Shown piece by piece: positions 1 to 10,205 of a stretch of DNA of 64,000 nucleotides. The stretch's first letter is position 1. Each line of letters opens with the position of its first letter. The notes beneath the pieces are model-generated. The model was not told where the DNA came from and searched no databases. It was given only the letters and a program-made list of their open reading frames with translations. The stretch is from Triticum aestivum (lineage: Eukaryota > Streptophyta > Magnoliopsida > Poales > Poaceae), in NCBI RefSeq assembly GCF_018294505.1, contig NC_057812.1:60061789-60125788 (forward strand). The letters run 5' to 3'. Made by a program: the position numbers and the translations under genes.

Positions 1-505
1 TACCGTTCGGCGACCCTCGACGACCCTCGTTTCCGATAAAAAAAGAGGAAGAAGAAGAAAAAAAGAGGAGAAGAAAGATTTCTTCTTCTCTTTTTTCTTC
101 TTCTTCTTCCTCTTTATTTTATCAGGAACGAGGGTCGTCGAGGGTCAGGGTCGCCGAGCGATAGAGGAAACCCTAAATAGCATGTATCGTCGATGTGAGA
201 TACATGTGGCCGTCGGTGTCAGACAGTACATCCACGTCCCACAAGTGACGCGGGCTTCGACGCCCACGTCACTTGTGGGACGTGGATGTAGTGTCCGACA
301 CCGATGGCCACATGTATCTCACACCCACGATACTTGCTATTTAGGGTTTCCTCTACCGCTCGGTAACCCTCGACAACCCTCGTTCCCGATAAAAAAAGAG
401 GAAGAAGAAGAAAAAAAGAGGAGAAGAAAGAATAGAGGAGTTCTTACTCCTCTATTCTTTCTTCTCCTCTTTTATTTCTTCTTCCTTTTCTTTTTTTATC
501 CTTGA
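1..505. repeat. Interlocking long inverted repeats (giant palindrome)
   Basis: A palindrome is centred near 258. The arm ending at 250 (ACAAGTGACG) is answered by the arm starting at 267 (CGTCACTTGT), and pairing continues outwards, with mismatches, through the GATACATGTGGCC, CGGTGTC, AAACCCTAAATAG and GAGGGTCG blocks and a purine/pyrimidine tract to roughly 60 and 440. Smaller palindromes (1-165 and 352-505) pair the GAGGAAGAAG tracts with their CTTCTTCCTC complements. It lies upstream of the CACTA-A coding region, so it may be that element's internal promoter or intron sequence. The function is not known. Confidence 0.8.
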
Positions 506-585
506 AGCGTTGTCGAGGACACCCCAAACCCTAGAGAAGCAGCGTCGAGGCCACCCCAAACCCTAGAGAAGCAGCGTCGAGGCCA
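506..585. repeat. Short direct tandem duplication
   Basis: A roughly 33-bp unit containing GCGTCGAGGCCACCCC and AAACCCTAGAGAAGCA is present in about two and a half copies between the palindromes and the first coding exon of CACTA-A. The first copy is diverged (GCGTTGTCGAGGACACC). Confidence 0.6.
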
Positions 586-669
586 CTAATTAATATTAGT
601 TCTACGTTTGCCACTAATATATCCATCTGTCATGTTTGAATAATAATTGCCATGTTGTAAATATTTGCT

Positions 670-3430
670 ATGGACACCGCCCGAGACAAAGTACAAGAAG
701 AGTTGTTGGGGGACATAATCGCACGAGGAAGTGATGTCGTCTGCTCGTTGTTTCTCAATGACACCGATGGTCTGGAAGCAGCTGGCTATGATGATGGCTC
801 CGGTGACCTAATGCCGGTGCAAGAAGGAGACCGTGAGGACGGCTTCGGTGACCCAATGCCGGTGCAAGAAGGAGACCGTGATGACGTCTCTTGTGACCGA
901 ACCGAGTCCAGCCAGGTATATATATTAGTTAAGCTTCTGCTGACTAGCTAATTGATGCATTCATTGTTTTGGTATGTACACATATTAATTAAGTCTTTGT
1001 TCTTTTTTCTAGCCCTCCGGAATCGAGCACAACTTCGGTAAAGAGACGAGGCCCGAAGAAAAAGTTGAGCTCGGATGAAAAGTTTGAGATCATAGCAATC
1101 TCGCCCGACGGCCAACCGATTGAACCCCTCCGGACAAAGAGCGCATTTGTTGCTTAGTGCGGGGTTTTGGTTAGGGACAAGATCCCGATCAGGATCCAGC
1201 AATGGTTAAAGCCGGTTATAGAAGACCCTGAGGTGTCTTATGTCAATGATATGCAGAAAAATGATCTTTGGACTGAGCTGAAGTCAAATTTCACCCTACC
1301 ACCGGCGGATGATCCAGAGAAGCCAGTTAAAGAGCAATTAATCAAGTCTTTTGCTCTTAAGAGGATGGCAGAACTATTCAGGAGGTGGAAGAAAGAGCTG
1401 AATAAGTTTGTCGAAAATAAAGAGACACCATAATTCAAGGGCAGATATGAGAAGGTCAGAGATCACTGGCCCGCATTTGTGGCCCAGAAGACATCGGAAA
1501 AGAGTAAGAAGATGTCGGCGACAAACAAGCAAAATGCTGAGAAGAAGAAGCATCACCATCACACGGGGCCAGGTGGCTACCTCGTAGCCCGGCCTAAGTG
1601 GGCCAAGACTGAGAATGATCTGGTTGATAAAGGGATCGAACCAGAGACAATTAACTGGCCAGACCGTTGCTGGACTTGGTTCTTTAGGGCTGGCGGAACC
1701 TTGGACCCTGTATCAGGGAAGTGCACTTGGACGAACGATCAAATGGACATACCAATCAAGAAGCTTCAGCAGTATATCGAAGCAGCGCAACAAGGGACGT
1801 TCTTTCCAGACAGAGAGAACGACGAGCTCACAATGGCCCTCGGGAATCCTGAGCACCCTGGACGGACACGAGGCACGCCAGGCTCCTTTCCGTGGAAGGT
1901 TGGGTTTCCGGACGCAGGCGGTTACAAATGCCAGGAGAGGAGGAAAAAAGTGCAGCAGACCCAAATGCAGGCGCTGCAAGCAAGGGTACAAGCGATAGAG
2001 GAACGAGAAGCAAATCACAGCAAACGAACCGCCGAAGCTTCCCCCGAAGCTACCCCGCCATCTCAGCGGAGAAGCAGCGTGGCTTCCACCGAGCTGCTTC
2101 AGCCGGAGCATGTCTTGACGGCTCCTACCAGCTCTCGCATGGATGCTATCACGGAATCTCAAAATTGCCACCTTATGACGCAATGGATGAATTTGAAGGT
2201 CAAGGCGGCTGTTGGCTCTGTTTATCCTACTAAACCCGGCGCAACTTTTCACTGCCGGCCGATTCCAGAAGGATATGCTAGGGTGATGGTGGATGAAATA
2301 ACGGAGGGATTTGAGGACCTCCAGCTTGACCACCCTACCGGTGAAGGGGAGACTAGGCTGGGTTCTGCTCTGAAGACTCCATGCCTATGGCGGAATGAGC
2401 TCATCAACCTTCCAAACTGGACGCCTCCGCCTCCTCGTCCTCCTCCGGCGAGTTAGTTCACTCCGCCTCCTCCACCGCCTCCTTCTCCGGCGAGTCAGGG
2501 CACTCCGCCTCCTCCACCGCCTCCTCCTCCGGCGAGTGACGATCAGGGCACTCGGCCGGCTCCTCCGGCGCGTGGCGGCACTCTGCCTCCTTCTCCGCCT
2601 GTGCCGACGCGCCCGAGCAGCTAGCCTCCTCCTTCTCCGCCTCGTCAGCAAGGGTGGAAGAGACCTGCCACCACTTCGGCTGCTCCGGCGCGTCGTAGTC
2701 CTTCTCCTCTGCCTCGTAAGCAAGTTAAGAAGACAACCGCTCCGTCTGCTCTGCCGGCGTCTAGCAGTATAGCCAGAGGCGGGAGGACATACAGATTCGG
2801 TCCTTCTCTGAAGACTCCAGAGAAGTTACCATACGAGAGGACCCCGAAGGAGAATGCCGAGATCCGCGAGAAGAAGTGAGGAACTTCTTTGAAGGGGTGA
2901 AAGCAAAGGAACATCCACCTCCAGAGGAGAAGATAGATCCGGTGAAAGCAAAGCGTTCTCTGGCTGCCCTAACAAAACCACCCAAGTCTCCGCCGAAAGG
3001 AAACTATGAGCGCATTATTGGAAAGGAATTTGTCGAAGCGGAGCGGTCGGGAAGTACTGTCAGTGATCAAAGGCTGAAAGAACGACAAGCTGGGAAACAA
3101 ATTGCACAGCTCGGCGAACAAGCGAATCAATCGTGCCCCCCGCTCGGGGTGCCTAGCGAGATCATCGCTAATGATCCGAGGATGGTGCCCGATTATAGCA
3201 ATCTTGGAGATTACCTGCCCGACAATGTACATTATGATTTCATGGAGGTGCAGATACAAAGATACGAGTAAGGGAAGCCTCTCGTCAAAGATGAAAGATC
3301 TCGATCAACGATGATGCGAAGATTGCATGATTGGTACTTGAAAATCTGCAGAGTCTGGGGGGAGGAGTACTTTGTATGTGAGAGTTAAAACGGAGCATGA
3401 CCTCGTTGGAATTGATCTATTGTCTGTTCC
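670..3430 (+). pseudogene. CACTA-A ORF2, N-terminal and central part (Ptta/En/Spm-type, DUF8039-like), decayed
   Basis: Exon 1 opens with ATG at 670 and reads to about 915, where CAG|GTATAT looks like a donor; an acceptor TTCTAG lies at 1007-1012. Exon 2 runs from 1013 to 2456 but contains stops at about 1156 and 1431. It encodes a basic region (RRGPKKKLSS), a transposase-24-like helical part (PIRIQQWLKPVIEDP, WTELKSNF, MAELFRRWKKELNK), a WPDRCWTWFF segment, a glutamine-rich coiled segment (QALQARVQAIEEREA) and a DUF8039-like block (AAVGSVYPTKPGATFHCRPI). A proline-rich low-complexity stretch follows at 2427-2790. Downstream, 2876-3271 reads through IIGKEFVEAER and DYLPDNVHYDF. The family role is the second, accessory protein of CACTA transposition, thought to bind subterminal repeats. 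The stops make this copy non-functional. Confidence 0.72.
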
Positions 3431-4510
3431 ATTTGAGGAGTTCTTTTAGTTTTTCAATCAATTGGCCCTCGATAAAGCAACGGTCACCTGCTACTGTCTG
3501 TAAGTAGTACTACTTCTGTCATTAAGTCTCTCTATATAGCTCAACTCTTTCATTGCATGTATTTATAATTATCCTCACTATATTATGCAGATTGAAGATA
3601 GCCGAATTGAAGAAAAGACAAGTCGGTGATATTGGGTTCATTAACACATATCTGATAGATGAAACTGAGGTTAAATTTCATCCCGCAGATACCGAGGCCA
3701 ACTTGCTACGATCGTTGGTAATAAATGAAAACAACGATATAATACTATTTCCTTACAACTTCAAGTGAGTGTTACTGTCTTGTGCGTATTCGGTTTCCCT
3801 TATATATTAGTCAAGGTTATAGTAATGTAATAGATGAGTTATGCATGCGTGTGCAGTTTCCACTATATTCTTCTAGAGATTAAGCTTGAGCAGGGACTAT
3901 TAACCGTCTTAGACTCAAGACGAAAAGATCCCCAGGACTATGCGGACATGACTCAAATGCTCGAGAAGTAAGTTAAAATGATCATTATCCACCACATCAG
4001 CAACTTTGTTCATTTCCTGATATATCAAGTAATTGTTTTCTTTGTCTGGCAGGGTTTGGAAAAAATTCACCAAAAAAGCTCCGGGACTCCCGAAGAAGCT
4101 GCAATTTAGACACCCGAAAGTAAGTACTATAGTAGCATGTTCCGCGCATCTCCAGTTGATTCAAGCGCTAGTTTCATCAATACCATTTGGCATTCTTGCT
4201 TATCAGTTTGATTGACCTCTATTTCTTGTAAAGTGGTTGTGGCAGGAACAAGGGAATAATTTCTGTGGATACTACATTTGCGAGTCCATCCGCCACACGA
4301 CCTGTGAGCGGGGCTACTCCGACGAACAATATGAAGTGCGTAAATAACAATATTCACAATTTTATTTTATTACCATCATTTGTGTTGAGTTTCATTCATT
4401 CATATAAATATATATATATATATATATGTATTGACCTCCTTCTTCAAATTAGATGTTTCGGAAGTGGGATGAACTCCTAGCACCAGCTCGCATGCGAGCA
4501 ATTCAAGAGG

Positions 4511-6178
4511 CACTACTAGGAAAACGGCTATAGATGAAATGAACACTAATGGCGCACCACGTGTGTAGTGCGCCATTAGAATATAGAAATGGCGCACCAC
4601 ATACAGGTATGCCATTAGTAATATATTACTAATGGCGCACCTGATGTGCGGTGCGCCATTAGAAGTTTTGAAAAAAAACAAAATTTGTTACTAATGGCGC
4701 ACCGTGGGTGTGGTGCGCCATTACTAGTTGACATAGTAATGGCACACCACACCCACGGTGCGCCATTAGAAGTTTTGAAAAAAAAGTAAAAAAAATAAAA
4801 AAAAATGTTAGTAATAGCGCACCAGAGGACAGTGCGCCATTACTAGTTTTTAACATTTTGAAAATCCTCAAAAACCTGACAGAAAAAAGATACGGGGCTT
4901 TTAAGATCTGGAGAGGCAAAAAAATTCAAACTTACTAATGGCGCACCCGCCCATGGTGCGCCATTAGTATCTTCCCGCCTTCAAAATTCAAAATAAGTCA
5001 AAAAAATAAAAAAAAAAGTTACTAATGGTGCACTTGCCCATGGTGCGCCATTAGTATCTTCCCGCCTTCAAAATTCAAACTAAGTCAAAAAAATAAAAAA
5101 TAAAGTTACTAATGGCGCACCTGCCCATGGTGCGCCATTAGTATCTTCCCGCCTTCAAAATTCAAAATAAATCAAAAAAATAAAAAAAGTTACTAATGGT
5201 GCACCTGCCCATGGGCACGCCATTACTATGTCGTATATATGGCTGGGCGCACCTCCTCCACTCCACCTCTCCTCCACTCCATCTCCTCCTCTCTTCCACT
5301 CCATCTCCTCCTCTCCTCCACTCCATCTTCCCTTCTCTCCTCCACCATACTACCCTCCTCCTCTCCGGCGACCTCCTCCTCCTCCTCTCCGCCGACCTCC
5401 TCCTCCTCCTCTCCGGCGACCTCCTCCTCTCCGGCGACCTCCTCCTCCTCTCCGGCGACCTCCTCCTCCTCTCCGGCGACCTCCTCCTCCTCTCCGGGGA
5501 CCTCCTCCTCCCTCCTCTCCTCTCCTCCCCTCCCCTCCCCTCATGGTTTCTCCTCCCTTCTCTCCGGTGAGCTCCTCCTCCCTCCTCTCCTCCCATTCCC
5601 GCATGGTTTCTCCTTCCTCCTCTTTGATGCTTCGGTGAACTCCTCTCCGGCGACCTCCTCCTCCTCTCCGGCGATGTAGGCGAGCGCCTCTCCGGTGACC
5701 TCCTCCTCCTCCTCTCCGGCGAACTCCTCTCTGGCAAAAGAACACGGTAAAAGAACGTACAAGATCCAAAAACAGGAACAAAATTTGAAATAATATCGTG
5801 CCAAAAAACGAGCAAAAAAGAGCAAAAATGGGCAAAAAAATCACGATCCAGATCCAAATTCAAAATTCAAAAATAGCAATGGCGCACGGTGGTGGTTAGA
5901 CGGTGCGCCACTACTATTTTCCTGCCTTCAAAATTCAAAAATACTAATGGCGCACCGTGGCCTATACTAATGGCGCACCAGTGGCCTATACTAATGGCGC
6001 ACCGTGGCCTATACTAATGGCGCACCAGTGGTGCGCCATTAGTATACCAGATACTAATGGCGCACCAGTGGTGCGCCATTAGTAAAAAATACTAGTGGCG
6101 TGATACTAATGGCGCACCAGTGATGCGCCATTAGTAGGCAAAACTGGTGCGCCATTAGTAGCCATTTTCCTAGTAGTG
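4511..6178. mobile_element. CACTA-B: 1668-bp non-autonomous CACTA element, TSD AGG
   Basis: Termini are CACTACTAGGAAAACGGCTA at 4511 and the reverse complement of CACTACTAGGAAAATGGCTA ending at 6178. The three bases before (4508-4510) and after (6179-6181) are both AGG. Both ends are packed with a subterminal motif, TAATGGCGCACC or its reverse complement GGTGCGCCATTA, repeated many times in paired inverted orientation. The core (5240-5740) is a pyrimidine-rich low-complexity tract. There is no transposase frame, so it must depend on enzyme supplied elsewhere. It interrupts the last peptidase exon of CACTA-A. Confidence 0.93.
5240..5740. repeat. Pyrimidine-rich tandem tract (CTCCGGCGACCTCCTCCT units)
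   Basis: About 500 bases of nearly pure C and T on the plus strand. The first half is CTCCACTCCATCTCCT-like. The second half repeats units of about 18-21 bp built on CTCCGGCGACCTCCTCCT. Several long overlapping frames exist on both strands only because the tract lacks stops; none looks like a protein. Confidence 0.85.
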
Positions 6179-6258
6179 AGGAATTGGCGGCATTCTTTTT
6201 TGACCACGTGATCATTGAAGACGGAGAATACTATGTGGACCATGAGTCCGTATGTTAG

Positions 6259-6848
6259 GAGATTATATTTGTACGAGATAATTATTGTATATATGTAGCC
6301 GGTAGTGTCGGATAGATATACGAGAACTTGTTGTTCGACCAATCTCTCGGAGAAGGAGAGGTGGTCGATATCACTTCTCTCTGTATGCATATATGTTCAT
6401 GACGATCTTCTGTTTCCTTCGTTTGCTTACTAGCTAGCTAGCATGTCTAGTCCTCTCTATACGTATGTATAGTACGTAGCATCGACCAAGCACGGAGATA
6501 AGAGAGGACACTTCTCTCTATTAATTATAGCTAGCTAACACAATATATGAAACACCTAAATTAACCCCCAAAACCCCCAACCCCCCCCCTTTCAAAAAAA
6601 CAAAAACCCCAGCCACAGAAATGCTGACGCGTGGATGCCTATTGGTCCTGGTTGGTGTCACCAACCGGGACCAAAGGGTCTCCTGCTTGGGCTCCGCGCA
6701 CAGGCCACGTGGAGGCCCATCTGTCCCGGTTCTGGATTGATCCGGGACTAAAGGGACAGGGCATTAGTACCGAACCTTTATTCTTGGTTCAGGAACCGGG
6801 ACAAAAGGCCCTTATGAACCGGGACAACATGCCCTTTTTCTACTAGTG
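6259..6848 (+). other. CACTA-A 3' untranslated and subterminal region
   Basis: There is no coding sequence after the peptidase stop. The region contains GCTAGCTAGC and TATACGTATGTATA palindromic patches, a C-rich stretch at 6566-6590, and then the subterminal domain (6640-6848) with repeated ACCGGGAC/GTCCCGGT motifs in both orientations. Such motifs are the usual binding sites for the CACTA accessory protein. Confidence 0.6.
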
Positions 6849-7889
6849 TCCACACATCAACCGCTATCCAGCATGCATCTAGAGTATTAAGTTCATAAGA
6901 ACAGAGTAATGCTTTAGGCAAGATGACATGATGTAGAGGGATAAACTCAAGCAATATAATAGAAACCCCATCTTTTAATCCTCAATGGGTACAATACAAT
7001 ACGTGCCTTGCTGCCCCTATTGTCACTAGGAAAGGACACCGCAAGATTGAACCCAAAGCTAAGCACTTCTCTCATTGCAAGAAAGATCAATCTAGTAGGC
7101 CAAACTAAACCGATTATTCAAAGAGACATGCAAAGATATCAAATCATGCATATAAGAATTCAGAGAAGAACCAAATATTGTTCATAGATAAACTTGATCA
7201 TAAATCCACAATTCATCGGATCTCGGCAAAGACACCGCAAAAGAATATTACGTCGAATAGATATCCAAGAACATCAAGGAGAACTTTGTATTGAGAACCA
7301 AAGAGAGAGAAGAAGCCATCTAGCTAATAACTATGGACCCAAAGGTCTGTGGTAAGCTACTCACACATCATGGGAGAGGCTATGGTGTTGATGTACAAGC
7401 CCTTTGTGATCGATTCCCCCTCCGGCAGATTGCCGGAAAAGGCCCCAGATGGGATCTCACGGGTACAGAAGTTTGCGGCAGTGGAAAAGTGGTTTCGTGG
7501 CTCCCTTGGATGTTTTTAGGGTATAAGAGTATATATCTGCGAAGGAAGTACGTCGGTGGAGCTACGAGGGGCCCACGAGGGTGGGGGCACGCCCTCCTGC
7601 CTCGTGGCCGCCTCGTTGCGTCTCTGACTTCCACTCCAAGTCTCCTGGATTGCGTTAGTGCCAAGAAAGATCCTCACGAAGGTTTTGTTCCGCTTGGATT
7701 CCATTTGATATTCCTTTTCTGCGAAACACTGAAATAGGTAAAAAAACAAAAATTGGCACTGGTCCTTCGGTTAATCGCTTAGTCCCAAAAATAATATAAA
7801 AGAGCATATTAAAGCCCATTAAACATCCAAAAAAGATAATATTATACCATGAACAATCAAAAATTATAGATACGTTGGAGACATATCAG
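6849..7889 (-). repeat. Gypsy1 LTR fragment (minus orientation)
   Basis: Read on the minus strand, the LTR starts at 7889 with TGATATGTCTCCAACGTATC, a very common Triticeae Gypsy LTR start. It runs to 6849, where CACTA-A interrupts it; the rest lies beyond the window's left edge. It holds the usual internal tract (GGGCCCACGAGGGTGGGGGC at about 7570) and no gene. Whether it is a solo LTR or part of a full element cannot be decided here. The five bases abutting its 5' end are GCATC (7890-7894). I associate it with the Sabrina/Wham group, with low certainty. Confidence 0.75.
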
Positions 7890-8760
7890 CATCCTGTTCG
7901 GATGTTGGCTCTACAGGGGCTTCGGGGTATTCAGCGTTCTCCGGAGTGTTATTCTCTTCGGTGCCAGTATTGCCATCTTTTTTGCAACACAATTTTGTGC
8001 GGTGCAGCTGACGTCGATGTTTTGGAGGTGCTTCAGCAAGCTTTTCCTCAACCGGATTCTCCTTGCCGTCGTCGCCATCCTCTTTGGGTGTGCCCACCAT
8101 GTACACGTTGTATGTGGAGGTGGCCGTCCATCGTTCGATAAATGGAGGGTTTTGGCCTTGTTCGTCTCCGGCATCGTCGTCCATACCGTCGATGTCTTCG
8201 GAGGCGTAATTCAACATGTCGGTTAAGTCTTAGACAGTGGCTATGAAGTGGGTGGTGAGTGGGACGCAAAATTGCCCGCTCTCAGCCCCTAGTCTAGGCT
8301 AGGCGTAAGTCGGAATTGATCCTTCCGTAATGGCGACTGATCGCATGAAGTCCAGGGCCTCGTTTAAAGGTGAGGGTTGGACAGAGAAACGAGAGCCCAT
8401 GGGGTTTTCCGGAATCGGAGTCTCCTAGCGGCGCCCGCTTGGCACGAACCTCGAGAGTTCGGACCTAGAGTCCGGCGAAGTGTCCAATGCTTCTCCGGTA
8501 GCAAACTCCATAAGTGCAGAGAGTCCGGCTGGCTCTAGACTCCCGTCTTCGGACCTGTCGGACTGCTCTGGATCTAAAGTCAGAGCGATAATTAGGGACG
8601 CGAACCCCTCGAAGATCAAATCTCCTCGGATATTAGCCACATAGTTTAAGTTCCCGAAACTGATCTAATGAGCAGGGGCATAGCTGTCGATCCGCTCGAG
8701 GTGGCCAATTGAGTTGGCACGTAGTGCGACGCCGCCGAATACGAAAATTTGGCCCGGGGG
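7890..8760 (-). pseudogene. Gypsy3 internal coding remnant (gag N-terminal region)
   Basis: This is the interior of the oldest Gypsy element, whose 5' LTR lies at 36899-37369. If Gypsy2 and one TSD copy are removed, this block joins 36847-36898 and an ATG at 36850-36848 (minus) reads M-A-P-G-P-N-F-R-I-R directly into it. Frames here are broken by stops. Two open pieces are 8640-8425 (DLIFEGFASLIIALTLD) and 8217-7864 (MLNYASEDIDGMDDDAGD, acidic and hydrophilic). I do not recognise a defined domain; the position suggests the gag precursor region. It is truncated at 7889 by the Gypsy1 LTR. Confidence 0.55.
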
Positions 8761-10178
8761 TGATAACCCACAAGTATAAGGGATCGCAACAGTTTTCAAG
8801 GGTAGAGTATTCAACCCAAATTTATTGATTCGACACAAGGGGAGCCAAAGAATATTGTCAAGTATTAGCAGCTGAGTTGTCAATTCAACCACACCTGGAA
8901 ACTTAATATCTACAGCAAAGTGTTTAGTAGCAAAGTAATATGATAGTAGTGGTAATGGTGGCAAAAGGTAACAGTAGCAAAAGTAATGTTTTTGGTATTT
9001 TGTAGTGATGATAGCAATAACAACGGAAAAGTAAATAAGCGAGGAACAATATGTGGAAAGCTCGTAGGCAATGGATCAGTGATGGAGAATTATGCCGGAT
9101 GCGGTTCATCATGTAACAATCATAACCTAGGGTGACACAGAACTAGCTCCAGTTCATTGATATAATGTAGGCATGTATTCCGAATATAGTCATACGTGCT
9201 TATGGAAAAGAACTTGCATGACATCTTTTGTCCTACCCTCCCGTGGCAGCGGGGTCCTTACGGAAACTAAGGGATATTAAGGCCTCCTTTTAATAGAGTA
9301 CCAGAACAAAGCATTAACACATAGTGAATACATGAACTCCTCAAACTACGGTCATCACCGGTAAGTATCCTGATTATTGTCACTTTGGGGTTAACGGATC
9401 ATAACACATAATAGGTGACTATAGACTTGCAAGATAGGATCAAGAACTCTAATATATTGATGAAAACATAATAGGTTCAGATCTGAAATCATGACACTCG
9501 GGCCCTAGTGACAAGCATTAAGCATAGCAAATCTATAGCAACATCAATCTCAGAACATAGTGGATACTAGGGATCAAAACCTAACAAAACTAACTTGATT
9601 ACATGATAGATCCCATCCAACCCATCACCGTCCAGCAAGCCTACGATGGAATTACTCACGCACGGCGGTGAGCATCATGAAATTGGTGATGGAGGATGGT
9701 TGATGATGACGATGGCGACGGATTCCCCTCTCCAGAGCCCCGAACGGACTATAGATCAACCCTCCCAAGAGGTTTTAGGGCTTGGCGTTGGCTCCGTATC
9801 GTAAAACGTGATGATTTCTTCTCTCTGGTTTTTTATCCCCGAAAGCAAATATAAAGAGTTGGTCTTGAGGTCGGAGGAGCTCTAGGGGGCCCACAAGGTA
9901 GGGGTGCGCCCTAGGGGGGCAGGCGCGCCCCCACCCTCGTGGACAGGTAGTGGGCCCCCTGGCCTTCATCTTTTGCAAGGATTTTTTATATTTTCCGAAA
10001 AGGTGTTCCGTGAAGTTTCAGTTCATTCCGAGAACTTTTGTTTCTGCACATAAATAACACCATAGCAATTCTGCGGAAAACATCGTCAGTACGGGTTAGT
10101 TCCATTCAAATCATGCAAGTTAGAGTCCAAAACAAGGGCAAAAGTGTTTGGAAAAGTAGATACGACGGAGGCGTATCA
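8761..10178 (-). repeat. Gypsy2 3' LTR, uninterrupted copy
   Basis: The plus strand begins TGATAACCCACAAGTATAAG and ends GACGGAGGCGTATCA; the minus strand therefore starts TGATACGCCTCCGTCGTATC. It is 1418 bp long. It preserves the target site that CACTA-C disrupted in the other LTR: GTGCTTATGGAAAAG at about 9197-9211. The body contains the GC-rich tract at 9885-9965 and no gene. Confidence 0.93.
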
Positions 10179-10205
10179 ACTCCCCCAAGCTTAAACATTT
10201 GCTTG
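10179..10205 (-). promoter_or_regulatory. Gypsy2 polypurine tract
   Basis: On the minus strand, AAGCTTGGGGGAGT directly abuts the 3' LTR start at 10178, the normal place for the plus-strand primer of an LTR retrotransposon. Confidence 0.7.

Larger units (their letters stand above)
3553..6258 (+). pseudogene. CACTA-A ORF2, C-terminal Ulp1-like (C48) cysteine peptidase exons, split by CACTA-B
   Basis: Successive exon-like blocks encode a C48/Ulp1-type fold. 3595-3768 carries LKIAELKKRQVGDIGFINTY and ends in ILFPYNFK before a GTGAGT donor. 3855-3970 carries FHYILLEI (catalytic His) and VLDSRR (catalytic Asp). 4050-4120 gives VWKKFTKKAPG. 4250-4340 gives NNFCGYYICESI (catalytic Cys). The last exon starts at about 4453 (FRKWDELLAPARMRAIQE) and, after CACTA-B, resumes at 6182 with LAAFFFDHVIIEDGEYYVDH and a TAG stop at 6256-6258. 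All three catalytic residues are visible. Ulp1 enzymes process SUMO-like modifiers; many plant transposons carry such domains, with unclear purpose. Removing CACTA-B and one TSD copy restores the reading frame. Confidence 0.7.
1..6848 (+). mobile_element. CACTA-A: coding CACTA DNA transposon, 5' part outside window
   Basis: The right terminus reads CTACTAGTG at 6840-6848, the reverse complement of a CACTAGTAG inverted terminus, preceded by subterminal copies of an ACCGGGAC motif. The interior (670-6258) codes on the plus strand for the second ORF typical of Triticeae CACTA elements: a transposase-24/DUF8039-like part followed by an Ulp1-like peptidase. The left end lies outside the window, so the TSD cannot be checked; the three bases after the element are TCC. 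It inserted in a Gypsy LTR that continues at 6849. CACTA-B interrupts it at 4511-6178. The termini match the non-autonomous copies CACTA-D and CACTA-F. Confidence 0.85.

Noticed and set aside
1543..1562. Histidine-tag-like HHHH run in the CACTA-A ORF
   Set aside because: Natural lysine/histidine-rich stretch (EKKKHHHH) of the ORF2 protein; no vector sequence nearby.
2385..2772. Arginine-rich and leucine-rich frames overlapping the CTCCGGCG tract of CACTA-A
   Set aside because: Shadows of the proline-rich segment of the plus-strand ORF.
5162..5863. Long open frames on both strands across the CTCC-rich core of CACTA-B (for example 233 codons on the minus strand)
   Set aside because: The frames exist because the tract lacks stops in all phases. 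The translations are arginine/proline/serine monotony with no domain, inside a non-autonomous transposon.
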